A DNA stretch of 64,000 bases, taken from the NCBI GenBank assembly GCA_009760855.2, contig WPIO01000023.1:320001-384000 (forward strand), written 5' to 3'. The notes beneath the pieces were generated by a model. The model ran no database searches. It was given only the letters and a program-made list of their open reading frames with translations, and was not told the DNA's origin. This stretch comes from Cristatella mucedo (lineage: Eukaryota > Bryozoa > Phylactolaemata > Cristatellidae). A program made the position numbers and the translations under genes. Shown in pieces: positions 1 to 10,200 of the stretch (the first letter of the stretch is position 1; each line of letters begins with the position of its first letter).

Positions 1-91
1 ATGCTCATACTCTCGGCATGTATACCCGTATCAGCATTGCGCAGCAGTAGCAGTAGCAGTTCCGGCACCGCAGCTGCATTGCTGCTTGCAG

Positions 92-268
92 CTCAGGACC
101 GGCGATTATGTAGACCTGGTAGCAGAGCAGCTGGAGGGCTCAACGAAAGTAAAGAGGGTAAAAGTCATCCAGGTGGACGAGAAGCTGACGTCCTCGGGTC
201 GCACCACCGTGATGCTCCAAGCCTGGAGAGCAGCCTTTGACCCTGCCACCACCAACCACCTGAGCTGA
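92..268 (+). CDS. Terminal coding exon of an unrecognised gene (partial, enters from left edge)
   Basis: An acceptor TTGCTGCTTGCAG ends at 91, and from 92 a phase-0 frame runs 58 codons to TGA at 266-268. The peptide starts LRTGDYVDLVAEQLEG and ends AAFDPATTNHLS. It is mixed hydrophilic sequence with no cysteines, signal peptide or membrane segment, and I do not recognise the family. Its composition looks like a real carboxy terminus, and no open frame continues after the stop, as expected for a last exon with 3' UTR following. The upstream exons would lie left of the window. An alternative is a chance open frame. Confidence 0.4.
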   Translation, partial: LRTGDYVDLVAEQLEGSTKVKRVKVIQVDEKLTSSGRTTVMLQAWRAAFDPATTNHLS

Positions 269-1234
269 GAGGACTACAGACAGCGCTACACTCTCACCTA
301 CCCTAACTGCCTCCTCCTCCTCCTCCCGCGGCTCGGTCAGCCATAATGGGCTCTTCTTAAGCTACGCAAGGTTTGGATAAGCACTCTCCAACCGCAGCCG
401 TTCTTCAGGCCTAATGATTGTCCTGAACAGTTTGTAGAATGACCAAAAATACGCAGTGCTGAAATTTCTCCATAGTGTCACTTGTTCCGTGCTCGTCGCT
501 CTGTCCACATGAAATCGAGTAATATTTGCAGTATATCCACATGGATGTGTGTATGCGTGTGTGCGCGTGCGTGTGGGAGCTGGTGTTGGCCTAGCTCGGT
601 TGTTCACTGACTAACCACTGTCATCATCACCCCCGACTGCCGTCTGCACTGCTAGCAGCTGCTCGCCTGCCCAAGTCTGCTGCTGTACTCTCGACGTGCC
701 GTCCTCTGTAGCCACAGCCTGCACCTGGCAGGTGTGCATTAACTTGTTGATATTTTCATCGCCCTATGTCTCTTTTCACTGTCTGGCTGGCCGTTGGGCA
801 CTGGTCTTTGCAAGCAATGACAGGCACAGCCGTTGGGAGATTTATTGTCTTGATTAAATCCATCTTTATTAAAAATAATCTAACGCTTGCTAAATGTGTT
901 TGCTTGCGATTGACCTAGCTTGTATCACAGCCGGATTTGGCGAATGGGAGCAGTTAAAAGTCAGCATGTGGCACTCTTTTGTTAGAGAGAAATGGAAATG
1001 CCACTCTAGGCCTGGTGATTGCAGCTTCCCATACTCGTTCTGTGCACAGTGCATTGAGGCTTGCAGCCTTTGACACAGATGTTACTCTATCGTGATGCAC
1101 AAGTAGCTTTGCTGTCAACGATCTATAGTGTTGTGCTGTAAACGGTCGTTTATTTGTTGCGTATTAGCAACTATTTAAAGAAAAGATTTGTGTTGCTGTG
1201 GCTGTGCAAGCCACCTTGTTTTTGTTAGACTTTT
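269..1234. other. Non-coding stretch, possible 3' UTR at its left end
   Basis: No supported gene. The left part would be the 3' UTR of the exon ending at 268. A short alternating TG/CG purine-pyrimidine tract lies near 545-575. The rest shows no repeat or coding signal that I can identify. Confidence 0.4.
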
Positions 1235-1378
1235 ATTACACGGCATTTCATGACCTAGTTCGTGGGCTCAACTCGTGCACGAGACAATGCTTTATTTCGT
1301 GCTACAAGTAGGATTGATAGCTGCTAAGGCTCTTCTGCCATTATGGAAACATGAGGCTGTTGAATCAGCTGGCCATTA
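1235..1378 (+). repeat. SINE1 copy (tRNA-related SINE, diverged)
   Basis: The run from a degenerate B-box region (GTTCGTGGGCTCAACTCG) through GATAGCTGCTAAGGCTCTTC to the 3' end GAGGCTGTTGAATCAGCT matches, in the same order, the copies near 19.0, 40.2, 45.7 and 58.6 kb. The tRNA-like head is poorly preserved in this copy. Confidence 0.55.
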
Positions 1379-2113
1379 CTTGCACTTCTACTGTCTGTGA
1401 AAAGTTCCACCTGCAGGCTAGCTGGTCATGAAACCCTGTCACGAGCGAGTGAGCTCACCTGTTTTCATTAATTCATGTTTAATTGGTTTGCTGCTTTCAG
1501 TCAGCATGCTTGTGTCTTAGTAAGCATGTCCAGAATAGATTCAGCGATAAAATTAACGAGTTACTAAGCATTGCACGCTTGCAGGTGCTGGCTTTGCTCA
1601 CAGGCTTATTAGCTAGTAGGCTACTTTGCTAGTACATGGTGCTTCTTCGAAACCTTTCTTTTCTAGTATCGGTTCTGCTGTCGTAAAATGTGCTTATTTT
1701 TCATAGTTTTGTGGGAAAATGTCATTGTACTGCAAAGCTTGATGGAATAGATTGTTTTCACTCCAGAGTTGAGTGATGCTCGCGAGCAGGAGATGCTTGG
1801 GACTTGTTCTTCTCTCTGGCCATTGCTCGACGCTGGGTGCTGCTCGACTTGCTAGCAAGGCCACTGAAGCGAGCCAGTGGGGCATGGCCGCCGCTGCCTT
1901 GCCTCGTCGTCCAGCTTTCTTGGTCGCTCTGTGGCTCTTTGGCTTGCTGAAGTAGGCCAACAAGACGCTGCTGATTGTAAGATTCCAGAAGCAACTTTCG
2001 CAGGCTGTCCCCACTCACCCACAGGGCGTTGTTGCCTGAAAAAGATTGCCGAGATGCTGAGATTGCTGGACCGAAATAAGAGTCCTCAGTTGATAACTGA
2101 GCGTTCAAGCACG

Positions 2114-2179
2114 CGCTCTCTCTCTCTCTCTCTCTGTCTCTCTCTGTCTCTCTCTCTCTCTCTGTCTCTCTCTCCTCTC

Positions 2180-2212
<33 letters not shown>

Positions 2213-2218
2213 ATTTCT
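2114..2218. repeat. (CT)n microsatellite
   Basis: A nearly pure CT tract with a few CTGT and CCTCT interruptions, about 105 bp. The open frames across it on both strands (Ser/Leu or Arg/Glu repeats) are products of the repeat and are not annotated as genes. Confidence 0.95.
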
Positions 2219-2294
2219 CCTTCAAAGGGGACCCGTTGATATCGAAACGGTTGCAAAATGGCGATGTGATGATGCAAAACATTAGCGATAAAGT

Positions 2295-2568
2295 TCATCT
2301 AGTGCCAGTACGAGCCAACAACGGCGGAGCGCTAGCCCTCATGAAATCCAGCACAGCTAAGCTTTGCTTGGCGAAAAGCAAGCTTCTCACACAATACTCA
2401 CAAGCGTCTCTTTCGGCCTGTCTTTCGCGAGATATCCAGTAGCAAGTTAACGCTAGGACCGCAATAAAAGCCGTAGAACCCACGACAGCGATATCAGAGC
2501 CCGGCTTTCCTCCGTATGGATTGAAGAGCTCACAGTAATCACCTGCATAGTCATGATAGCAGGCGCAT
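2295..2568 (-). CDS. Shared transmembrane/cytoplasmic terminal exon of the CCP/EGF locus
   Basis: The acceptor GCATTCTGTAG precedes A|TGC GCC TGC, so the exon enters in phase 2. It supplies the last three cysteines of an EGF repeat (CACYHDYAGDYC), a short linker, a 21-residue hydrophobic helix around DIAVVGSTAFIAVLAL, and a tail ending in TGTR then TGA. Both the proximal exon 4 (ends AG|) and the distal exon at 7141 (ends GA|) join it in frame, and each join completes a six-cysteine EGF module. Confidence 0.8.
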
Positions 2569-5500
2569 CTACAGAATGCAGTGAATAAACAGAATTCAGG
2601 TTTCACCAACAGTACTAAAGTTCGTAAGTAAACGCGAAGGTAAAAAAAAATGGTAAGACACTGGTTTTTCTTTCAAGTTTTTTCGATTTAGAATGTTCGA
2701 GGATTTGGAACGTTTTAAATGCAGAGGTTACTCCATTTGCACTTTGTTCAGCGTCAGCTTCTCTTGCCAGACCTTGTGCGACGGCTTCTTATAAATTTGA
2801 TACCCAGCTGCTAGCGAATAAGACGAGGATTCCACCGTGCGATAGCATTGCAGAAGGTAGCAGCACTACCGAGGCTCAGTGGAAACTACTTGTGCAGGTA
2901 GTGAACGAAGCTGCAAATCCGGCCTGCATAGATAGGGCCCTAAGTAAGGCTCCATTAGTTGAACGCTTTCTGGCCATAAACTGGCCGATCTAGAGCTTGT
3001 GGCCAGTCTTAAAAGCGAAGTCGAGGATTGTTGCTGAGGTAAGTATTTCGTGGTTCGATTTATACAGCGCTTGTTGCTTCTTTATCAGCATATTTTATCG
3101 GCGTACCGCCAGCCGCAAAGGGGTCGTGCTTTTCGGAGATTAGGGGTCAACGCCGATGACCTTTGACTCGGGTGTGTGGCTTTACTGCGGCTGTCCGATT
3201 TGTATTATGACTATTATTGTGCTCAGGAGCCGTTCGGAGTCGACATTGGCATAGCGACATAAAGTAGTTGAGCTACCATGACATCGTGGCCTTTCAAAAG
3301 CAATGAGTTGAGCTACCATGACATCGTGGCCTTTCAAAAGCAATGATATTCAAGCGAGCCTGTGACACTTACGGAGCATGCGAGTGATTGCCACATCAGC
3401 CCCGTTTCATGAGTCCAATTGGTGATATAGTATAATTTCATTTGTGTAGTGCCCTAAGAGAACGTAATCTCTATTCAGAAGCTTCACATACGCCACGGGG
3501 CTCGAGCCCACGACCTCGGCCAGATCACTGAGCCAAATCAGCTCGACAGAATAAGATTCTCGATAAATCGCTCCTTCCTCTGACATTCAACACCTTCCAC
3601 TCCTCCGGCCCCATACCAGTGCATTAGGAGTTAACATACTTAGCACTTCATCAGATCTGTAACTATTATGGCTCTTCGCAAAGGGCCATACAGGCAGGCG
3701 ATAAGGTTGTGAAGTCTTGCACCATGTGCTATAAACGTCTACTGACTTCTACACATGTTATATATGAGGCATGTTTATGAAATAGATCCCCTAGAGCTTT
3801 CAAGATCGACATTGAACAACCTTGCGAAACTAACTCGACTAGATGTAAGCCTGTAACCCGTCTGCTATGTCTTGTCCTTCGTGTCCTCAAGATTGACATA
3901 CCTTTGTATGTGTGTGTGTGCGCCCGTGCGTGTGTGTGTGTGCTCGCGTGTGTGATATATGAGAGTGAAAGATCATTATGCATACATTATTTGAACCTAG
4001 GATAAGAAGACTAAGAACAAAAGGCCTCTGACAGGAACGCAAAAGTGGTAACGCGGGTGCTCGTGCTAAATGGCTTATTGTTTGTTTCTGTAGCAAAACA
4101 ACACTGCATTTCCACAACTGCGCACACGCTTTCTTGCCTCTGCAGCAAAGATGCTGACGTGCTAGTGTGTACGCTTGAGCAAGGGAATGTGTGAGTGGGC
4201 ACTACTGTTTCATGCATTCCTTCGACTTCCTATAATGATGGCTTTCTCGTCAGCATTCAGGAATCATGTCGTTACCTCTTGCATTTAGACACTTGGTTTT
4301 ATTCATGCAGCCGACAGGACATATGTATGTGTCCTTAGCATTTTTTGAAAAGCGCTTAGAATACTTGGCGGAATCAGTCCGACAGAGGAAGCTTATTTGA
4401 TGCTCATAGATAGTCACCTGGCTCAATATAGCAATTGGATTATTGAATCTCCATAAGGATCTTTTTTATGCTGCATGCCGGACACGTATTCTCTTGTCAA
4501 AGGGGAACCTCAAGAGCAATCTTTAAGTTCAACTTGCTCTTGAATTTAGCAGACACGGGATAGACTATAACAGCCCATTAAAAGATGGAGTCATCCGCAA
4601 AAAGACTCGTGTTCTGGGGATGGTATTTTTGCATGTTCCGGCGCGGGTTAACTCTGCTTCCCAAGCGTTGTTCACAGACGTATTAACTACATGACACTAC
4701 TCACCTTGCTGCTCCGCTACCATTAACTGAGCAAACGCCACGGTGTTGGCATGATACGTTACATCTATTGGCCTCGACGTTGCACAAAGGCCCCTCGTAT
4801 CCATCTACAATCAGCATGCGTTACAGTCTTTCCAACTAGCTGGATAGCAATCTATCTTTGCACAGCCAATATTGGCAATAGTTCCTGACCTGAGCAGTTA
4901 CACGCGTAGATGCCCTTTCCTGAGGAGCACGTGGCAGCTTCTGGGCATGGGCCACTCAAGCAGGGGTCTACGACCGTCTCGCAATGCCGGCCATGGGCAC
5001 CGGTACCACTGCAGTTGCAAATGTAATAGCTGTTGTCAACGCCTTGGTGACACAAGCCACCATGCAAACACGGACTTGAGGCACCTGCAACAGTATTTCC
5101 GCTATACATCTCATTAAAAACTATTTACATAGATCTTATTAGCAGCCTCTCGACAGATGGACAAACCAAGAGAGACAGGTAGACAGACTAGATTTTTAAT
5201 CATGCACTGCTACTATTAGCTTAATAAGCAGTCCTTAAGAGTGCTCTCTGCTGCTAAACCGATGGAAACCATCAAGATGCGCATGGAACCATCAGATTGT
5301 TCCGCAGCTCATCAACCGTATGTACTGGAAAATTCACAGCTATCCGACTATAAGCAATGCAGTCAACGCTATACTGCGTCACTGTTAGGCTGGATCGCTT
5401 ACAAGGCATCACCTTGAGTTGGCACTTATCTCCGGTGTATCCTTTACTGCATAAACACGATGCTCCTAGCAGTTCATCCAGACATGTACCTCCGTGTAAG

Positions 5501-6462
5501 CAGTCCATGTCCTGGCAGCCATTTATATTTCGGCACGGAGACAGAGGTTTATCCCAAGTTCCATTGATTTGGCATCGCGACTGACGAGAGGACTTCGAGT
5601 AATCGCCGTCAATGAAATATCCTTGTAGGCATCTATCGTGAGGATCCAAAGTGCTTGAATAAGCTAGCAAGACACCTCTGAATTTGTAAGCAGTAAGCGT
5701 CTGAAAGATTATCAATGACAAAAGCTAATTTAAAGTTAAATCAAGTTTCAAAAAACTTTGAAGGTACAAACAGTAAATGTGCACGCATCTTAAGTTTTGG
5801 CTTAGACCTGAGAAAAATTCGTCAATATAGCACTGACAATCTATATCATAGCACTGAAAGTGTATGCAGGCAGCGCTGGTCAACTTCGCTTCTGGAGCTC
5901 TCCTTTCAATGTCGCCAAACTAGCTTCCATTTTTCCACGCAGAGATTAGTGTCCACTCATGCACATTTATTTGTCCACTGCGACTAGCTACAGTTGTTGA
6001 GCATTGAATTGTTTTAGGTAAAAGGAATTCTGCTACTCGATGACTAATATTAAAAGGCACTGCGATTCTCTCTCCAATTAAGGCCATCCTCCGAGCCTCA
6101 GTTCTCCAAAAGGACCGGGCTTTCTGGTGCACAATTCCAGCATCTGGCTTCCAGATATTTAAGGAACGAGTGTCTCGGTAAAAAAAACACCTCCATGTTC
6201 ACATTAACTTGATTGTGCAGTGGCACTAACCAAAAGCAGAGTACCTGATCTAATACGTACGCTTCAAGGGTGAAAGTGAAGTTTCAATGGCTGAAGTTAT
6301 TGGCCCGCTCCCCAATGAAGGACGGGACAACTTAATGCGGCATTTTATTCTGATACTCTTACCTGTAAAGAATAGCGAAGCCTGGTATAATTGGTCCTCT
6401 ATACACACTGCCGGTTGGGCAAAGATTGCCATAGCAAGCAGAAGCCATTTTCGTATATTCAT
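2295..6462 (-). CDS. CCP/EGF type I membrane protein, proximal form (5 exons, 313 codons)
   Basis: Exons on the minus strand are 6363-6462, 5403-5675, 4890-5084, 4705-4804 and 2295-2568. All junction phases agree (1, 1, 1, 2). The product has a signal peptide (MNIRKWLLLAMAIFAQPAV), then one sushi/CCP-like module (about residues 20-81, ending GTWDKPLSPC), then four EGF-like repeats each with all six cysteines (about 87-118, 125-159, 166-197, 204-235). A single membrane helix follows (about 248-268), with a 45-residue cytoplasmic tail rich in Arg, Glu and Leu. Donors are GTAAGA, GTAAGC, GTCAGG and GTGAGT. The first acceptor is ambiguous: 5675 and 5663 are both in phase. CCP plus EGF plus one helix indicates a cell-surface adhesion or recognition protein, but the specific family is not recognised. 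The distal exons at 7.1-14.2 kb may share the last exon. Confidence 0.8.
3267..3346. repeat. Perfect 40-bp tandem duplication
   Basis: Two identical adjacent units begin GTTGAGCTACCATGACATCG, at 3267 and 3307, each 40 bp. They lie in the last intron of the CCP/EGF gene. Perfect identity suggests a recent event or an assembly artefact. Confidence 0.95.
3425..3550 (-). repeat. SINE2 copy (tRNA head, LINE-A type tail)
   Basis: Read on the minus strand it carries a tRNA-like B-box region (GTGGGCTCGAGCCC), then GTGAAGC and a tail with GAGATTACGTTCTCTTAGGG, the same stem that ends LINE-A. Compare the copies at 13.1, 26.0 and 33.3 kb. Confidence 0.7.
3905..3955. repeat. (TG)n microsatellite, interrupted
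   Basis: GT-rich alternating tract with CG interruptions. The peptides encoded across it are not genes. Confidence 0.85.
4705..4804 (-). CDS. CCP/EGF proximal form, exon 4 (end of EGF3, start of EGF4)
   Basis: The acceptor GATTGTAG precedes AT GGA TAC GAG (enters phase 1), and the exon ends GCA GCA AG|GTGAGT (phase 2). It encodes GYEGPLCNVEANRCNVSCQH and the following third cysteine of EGF4. It is too short to stand out as an open frame; it was found by looking for the missing GYxGxxC of EGF3. Confidence 0.85.
4890..5084 (-). CDS. CCP/EGF proximal form, exon 3 (EGF2 and most of EGF3)
   Basis: The acceptor TACTGTTGCAG precedes GT GCC TCA (phase 1), and the exon ends AAC TGC TCA G|GTCAGG. It encodes PCLHGGLC ... 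CNC ... GAHGRHC and then DPCLSGPCPEAATC ... CNCS. The donor GTCAGG is weaker than the others in this gene, but both flanking phases require it. The intron to exon 4 is only 85 bp. Confidence 0.85.
5403..5675 (-). CDS. CCP/EGF proximal form, exon 2 (CCP end and EGF1)
   Basis: It encodes the sushi core (CLQGYFIDGD ... C ... GTWDKPLSPC) and EGF1 (CQDMDCLHGGTC ... CLCSKGYTGDKC), and ends ATG CCT T|GTAAGC in phase 1. The start is either 5675 (AG|GTGTCTTG) or 5663 (CTAG|CTTATTC). A stronger-looking acceptor, TTTCAG at 5709, gives a stop within 23 codons in the required phase. Confidence 0.8.
6363..6462 (-). CDS. CCP/EGF proximal form, exon 1 (signal peptide)
   Basis: ATG at 6462 opens a classical signal peptide (basic NIRK, then LLLAMAIFA) and the exon ends TTT ACA G|GTAAGA, a consensus donor in phase 1. 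The promoter for this start would lie between 6462 and the distal exon at 7141. The segment 6780-6960 is very AT-rich, with no other signal visible. Confidence 0.85.
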
Positions 6463-7140
6463 CTTCGAGATTGTAATAGAGAAGCATTGCGTTTGAGATC
6501 GTACCGAAATCTTCCGTATGCTCACACAGGCACGCAGACCTGGCTCTAAAAGTAGTAAGCAGTATTTATACAAGGCATATAATGCGCTCTTCAAAATTGC
6601 TTGCAGTAAGATAACGCAGCCCGGCAATTTGTCCGAGACACTCTCTCACTTGTAAGCACACTCACAAGAATTGTCTACCTACGTGTCCACTTTTGGATGT
6701 AAGTACGCTCGTTTAGTGGACATTTCGAGCTTCCAGTAAATGGAAGTAAATGATCATTTTAAAGTCGGTACTGATCAATGGGAAGAGACCCCATGAAATT
6801 TGCATATATAAACGCGTTAAAACTGAATTATAAATTAATATAATTTTATATTTATGCGTATATTGTGTTTTAAAAAATTACTAGTAATTCGCCATCCTGA
6901 GCTGACCAACGGAAAGAGAGCCTGCTCGTACATAAATATAAATGGCAAAATATATTCCTTAGTTGAATATTAAATTTCCTTGGATAAACGAAAAGTACTA
7001 CGCCACCATGCGTGAGAAAATACCAAGCGTTCTAGAGGGAAATGTACCAGGAAAAAATGAAAGCATGTTTTTAAACTGCAATACTACGCTTCCATCCGCG
7101 CCGTACACAATTGCAAATTGGATTGCGAAAACACCCTTAC

Positions 7141-7268
7141 TCTCCCCGCCAGATTAGAGCGACGCAGTTTCGCACCGATGTGCAGGTGTTTGGCTGGCAA
7201 GCTGGTGGTATTTGGCACTGCCTTCCAGAGAAGCCATCCAGGCAATTGCAGGCAACAACGCCCGGTAG
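7141..7268 (-). CDS. CCP/EGF distal form, exon 4 (EGF)
   Basis: The acceptor CTGCTTTGTAG precedes CTA CCG GGC in phase 0, and the exon ends CGG GGA GA|GTAAGG in phase 2. It encodes ACNCLDGFSGRQC, the second half of an EGF repeat begun in the exon at 11336, and then CQPNTCTSVRNC, the first three cysteines of the next EGF. Nothing downstream before the shared exon supplies the missing CxC...C. Confidence 0.75.
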
Positions 7269-10200
7269 CTACAAAGCAGTCGCTGATTTGAATTAGGAAG
7301 CCGACCGGCGCGTGCCTGAGCCTTCGCGGCCGAGCAGGCGCGCTTACTGCAGAGGTGCTTCGCGTTCGATGTCGCCCCTTTCGGCCACCAGAAACCCGCG
7401 ACAAGAGTGAACCTGATAGCCGATAGACTTGTTCTTTTTATCGGCAGCAGCAGTGCAAGCTGTTACGGTCCGTTCAGGCGGTCAGCTGCTAGTCTCCAAA
7501 CGGAAATGATACTGTGCAACATGACGGTGGCCAACTGGAGAAACTTGATAACGATGTCATGCATCCTGGAGGATTTTAATGCAAAGTGGAACCAAAATAG
7601 AGAAGCAGCTCAGCTGCGGTCAACCACTGCTATGCGCTCGCTATTTGAATCACTTAACTCGTAAAGATGAAGCCAACAAGTCGGTATGTTCAACTCACGA
7701 CGCGGATTGGAGGCCAAGGAAAATAATTACCTATCTAGCTCATCAATTTGACTCAATAAATAATCTATATTCTCAAGTAATCTAAAATCAAATAATGAAT
7801 CAAATTAAATCTCAAGTAATTTTAATACATTATTGCACTGCGGTGTTTGAGGGCCAGACTTTCGGACATAAGGAAAATGGCGCCCGTATAGCTTTTGCGA
7901 AACTGCCAGCATTTTTTCGTTCACTCGTCGCGAGGTCTCTACGAGACTAGCGGTATTTTTTCACCTACCAGAGATTTCAAGTCGATGTAGCGAGGTGTCC
8001 AAAAGCTGGAGATGTGGTGAGGGTCCGTGCTGCTAGGCCTCCGAAGCTCATTCGGTCATCAGCGCACAAGTCGCCGAGCGACGAGCCGGCTTCCGGAGAC
8101 GTACGGGAGTGGCTGGGCTGACACACTCCACTGAGGGATGATGGATGGGCAGTTTTTAATCGTAGATGACAATGAGGAGTGTTTTCTGTTGGTCTCAGAG
8201 ATTTTGACGGACATAATACCGGAGCCGAAGATAAGAGCCTCAATCCGTTGCATGCTCTCACAGGAGTAAATAAGACACTGCAGCGGACTCGACTAGCCGC
8301 CATCTTTACGACACTCGGCTCGAGAGAAAAAATTCATCGACCAGCCAGGCGTAGTTATTGATAATATGTAGCTTCGGCGCACGAGAGAAAATGCGCAGCT
8401 GTCGCCTATTCTGATTTTGAGGGTTCAATTTGGCAGGTTGATTAAAAAGCCTCTCCTATTTGGCGGTCTAAGCTCGGTATGCCGGCGCAAGTACGGAAGG
8501 AGGCGGAGTCTCCGAGCGTTAGAATGAAAGCCGTTTTGAGGAAAGCAAGAGTTTAAGAAGCGCTTATAGGAACAGTTTTTTCAGCTCTAACATAATTCTA
8601 AGATATTTTTATATAGTTCCCTGAAAGAACTAAATCGTTTTCAAGGTATCGTCGATAGGAAATGTCGCGGAGCAGGCCGCCAAACGCAGGTGGTTGCCCC
8701 AGAGGCCGTCTGTCGTCACTCGAGCGAGCCAACCAGGATGCAGTCCGCCTTCAAGCCTGACACGGCTACCAATCAGCAGTAAACCCGGTCGGCCGCATCG
8801 AGGCACTCTAATTACCACGTACACGTGGGCGCAACCGTAGAGATGCGAAAGGGCCGCTCTCAGCTTAGCTGCGATGCGAGCCCATGCCTTTTAGTGAGTG
8901 TAATTACGGCACCTAGAGAAACCCGTAGCGGGCAGATCTAGCCAAGCAGAATCCGGATAGGGGAACCATTAGTTAACCGCGAGCGGAGCGAAGGGTTAAT
9001 CTGACAGCGAGATCCGCTCAGGTTAGAATGGAGCTTCGGGCAGACGCAGCTGCCAGGATGTAGACCGACTAATATGTTGCATTAACCAAAGAGCTCGATG
9101 CTGATCAGCCGGTGCGGGAGCCATTTAATATGCTACAGGCGGAAACGAATAAGCTTAGGAATGGACATCAGAGTTGGGTCGGAGAGAATATAGCTACGCA
9201 CGAGTTCGGAGTTCACAGGGGAGAGAATACAGAAGGAAGATGACTGATAGAGCTCGGGGCTGCAGCTTCAGTAGCTCGTGCGAGAGACTACGCTTCGAGA
9301 GCACGAGAGTTCGAACCTACGGCGACGAACAGCTAAAGGTAACTTAGACTGCACAGTAGTGTTCCGCCGGCTACCCAGTTAGCTGCTCGTGTCTTGCTAT
9401 GCTGTGGCGGTCCGCCTTCAGAGTCAGGACCGTCGCTAGCGATCGCAGGCGTACGGGAGGGTTATTATACTCGGGCTTCGGGGGAGTTCGCGTAGTTAAC
9501 TTTCGCCGGCGCGTAACCGCTACTAACCGGCCCACAATAAACTGTCGCTTTCGGCGCTCAGTTTCGGTCGCGTTCGTTTCAAGCGCACAATAGCGCTGCG
9601 TTGCTCTCCGAAGCTACCGCTTGGCGCTCTCTGCTCTGCTCATTAAACGGTTATTACTGACGACTGCGTATTGCTTAGCAGGTCTTGCACCCTAAGAATA
9701 CAATAGGAAACGGGTGAACTCTTCGGTGACAACTTGGAGGCACAGTGTCAGCACGCGTACGTACGCGCGAAGACAAAAGATAGTAATAATAATAATAATT
9801 CACTTGATAAAGTGCCCTCAGAGAACTTAATCTCTCTCAAGACGCTTTATATTTGCTGTAAAGTGAAATGCAATTGAATGGTAAGTAAAATCATGCTTGA
9901 AAAACAAACAAAATGAATAATATGGTTAGGGGTGACATGCACAGGGTCAGCATGCAAATGTGGTTTTTTGTGGCAGCATGCAGTGTCAGCACGCATAAGC
10001 ACATCAAGGACGAATCACAGGGACCGACTAAATGCTGTCCTAAATAGGTGTGTTTTTAAGTTTTAAATGTGGCCAGGTCAGGGGATGTTCTGACGCAGGT
10101 CGGGAGAGAGTTCCACGCTTTGGGAGCATACGAACTAAATGCACGGTCTCCAAAGGATTTAAGGTGTGTACGAGGTATTTCTAGACTGTTGGATTCCGAA

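Noticed and set aside
5403-5709. Acceptor TTTCAG at 5709 for exon 2 of the proximal CCP/EGF form
   Set aside because: The best-looking splice site, but in the phase fixed by exon 1 it leads to a stop after about 20 codons.
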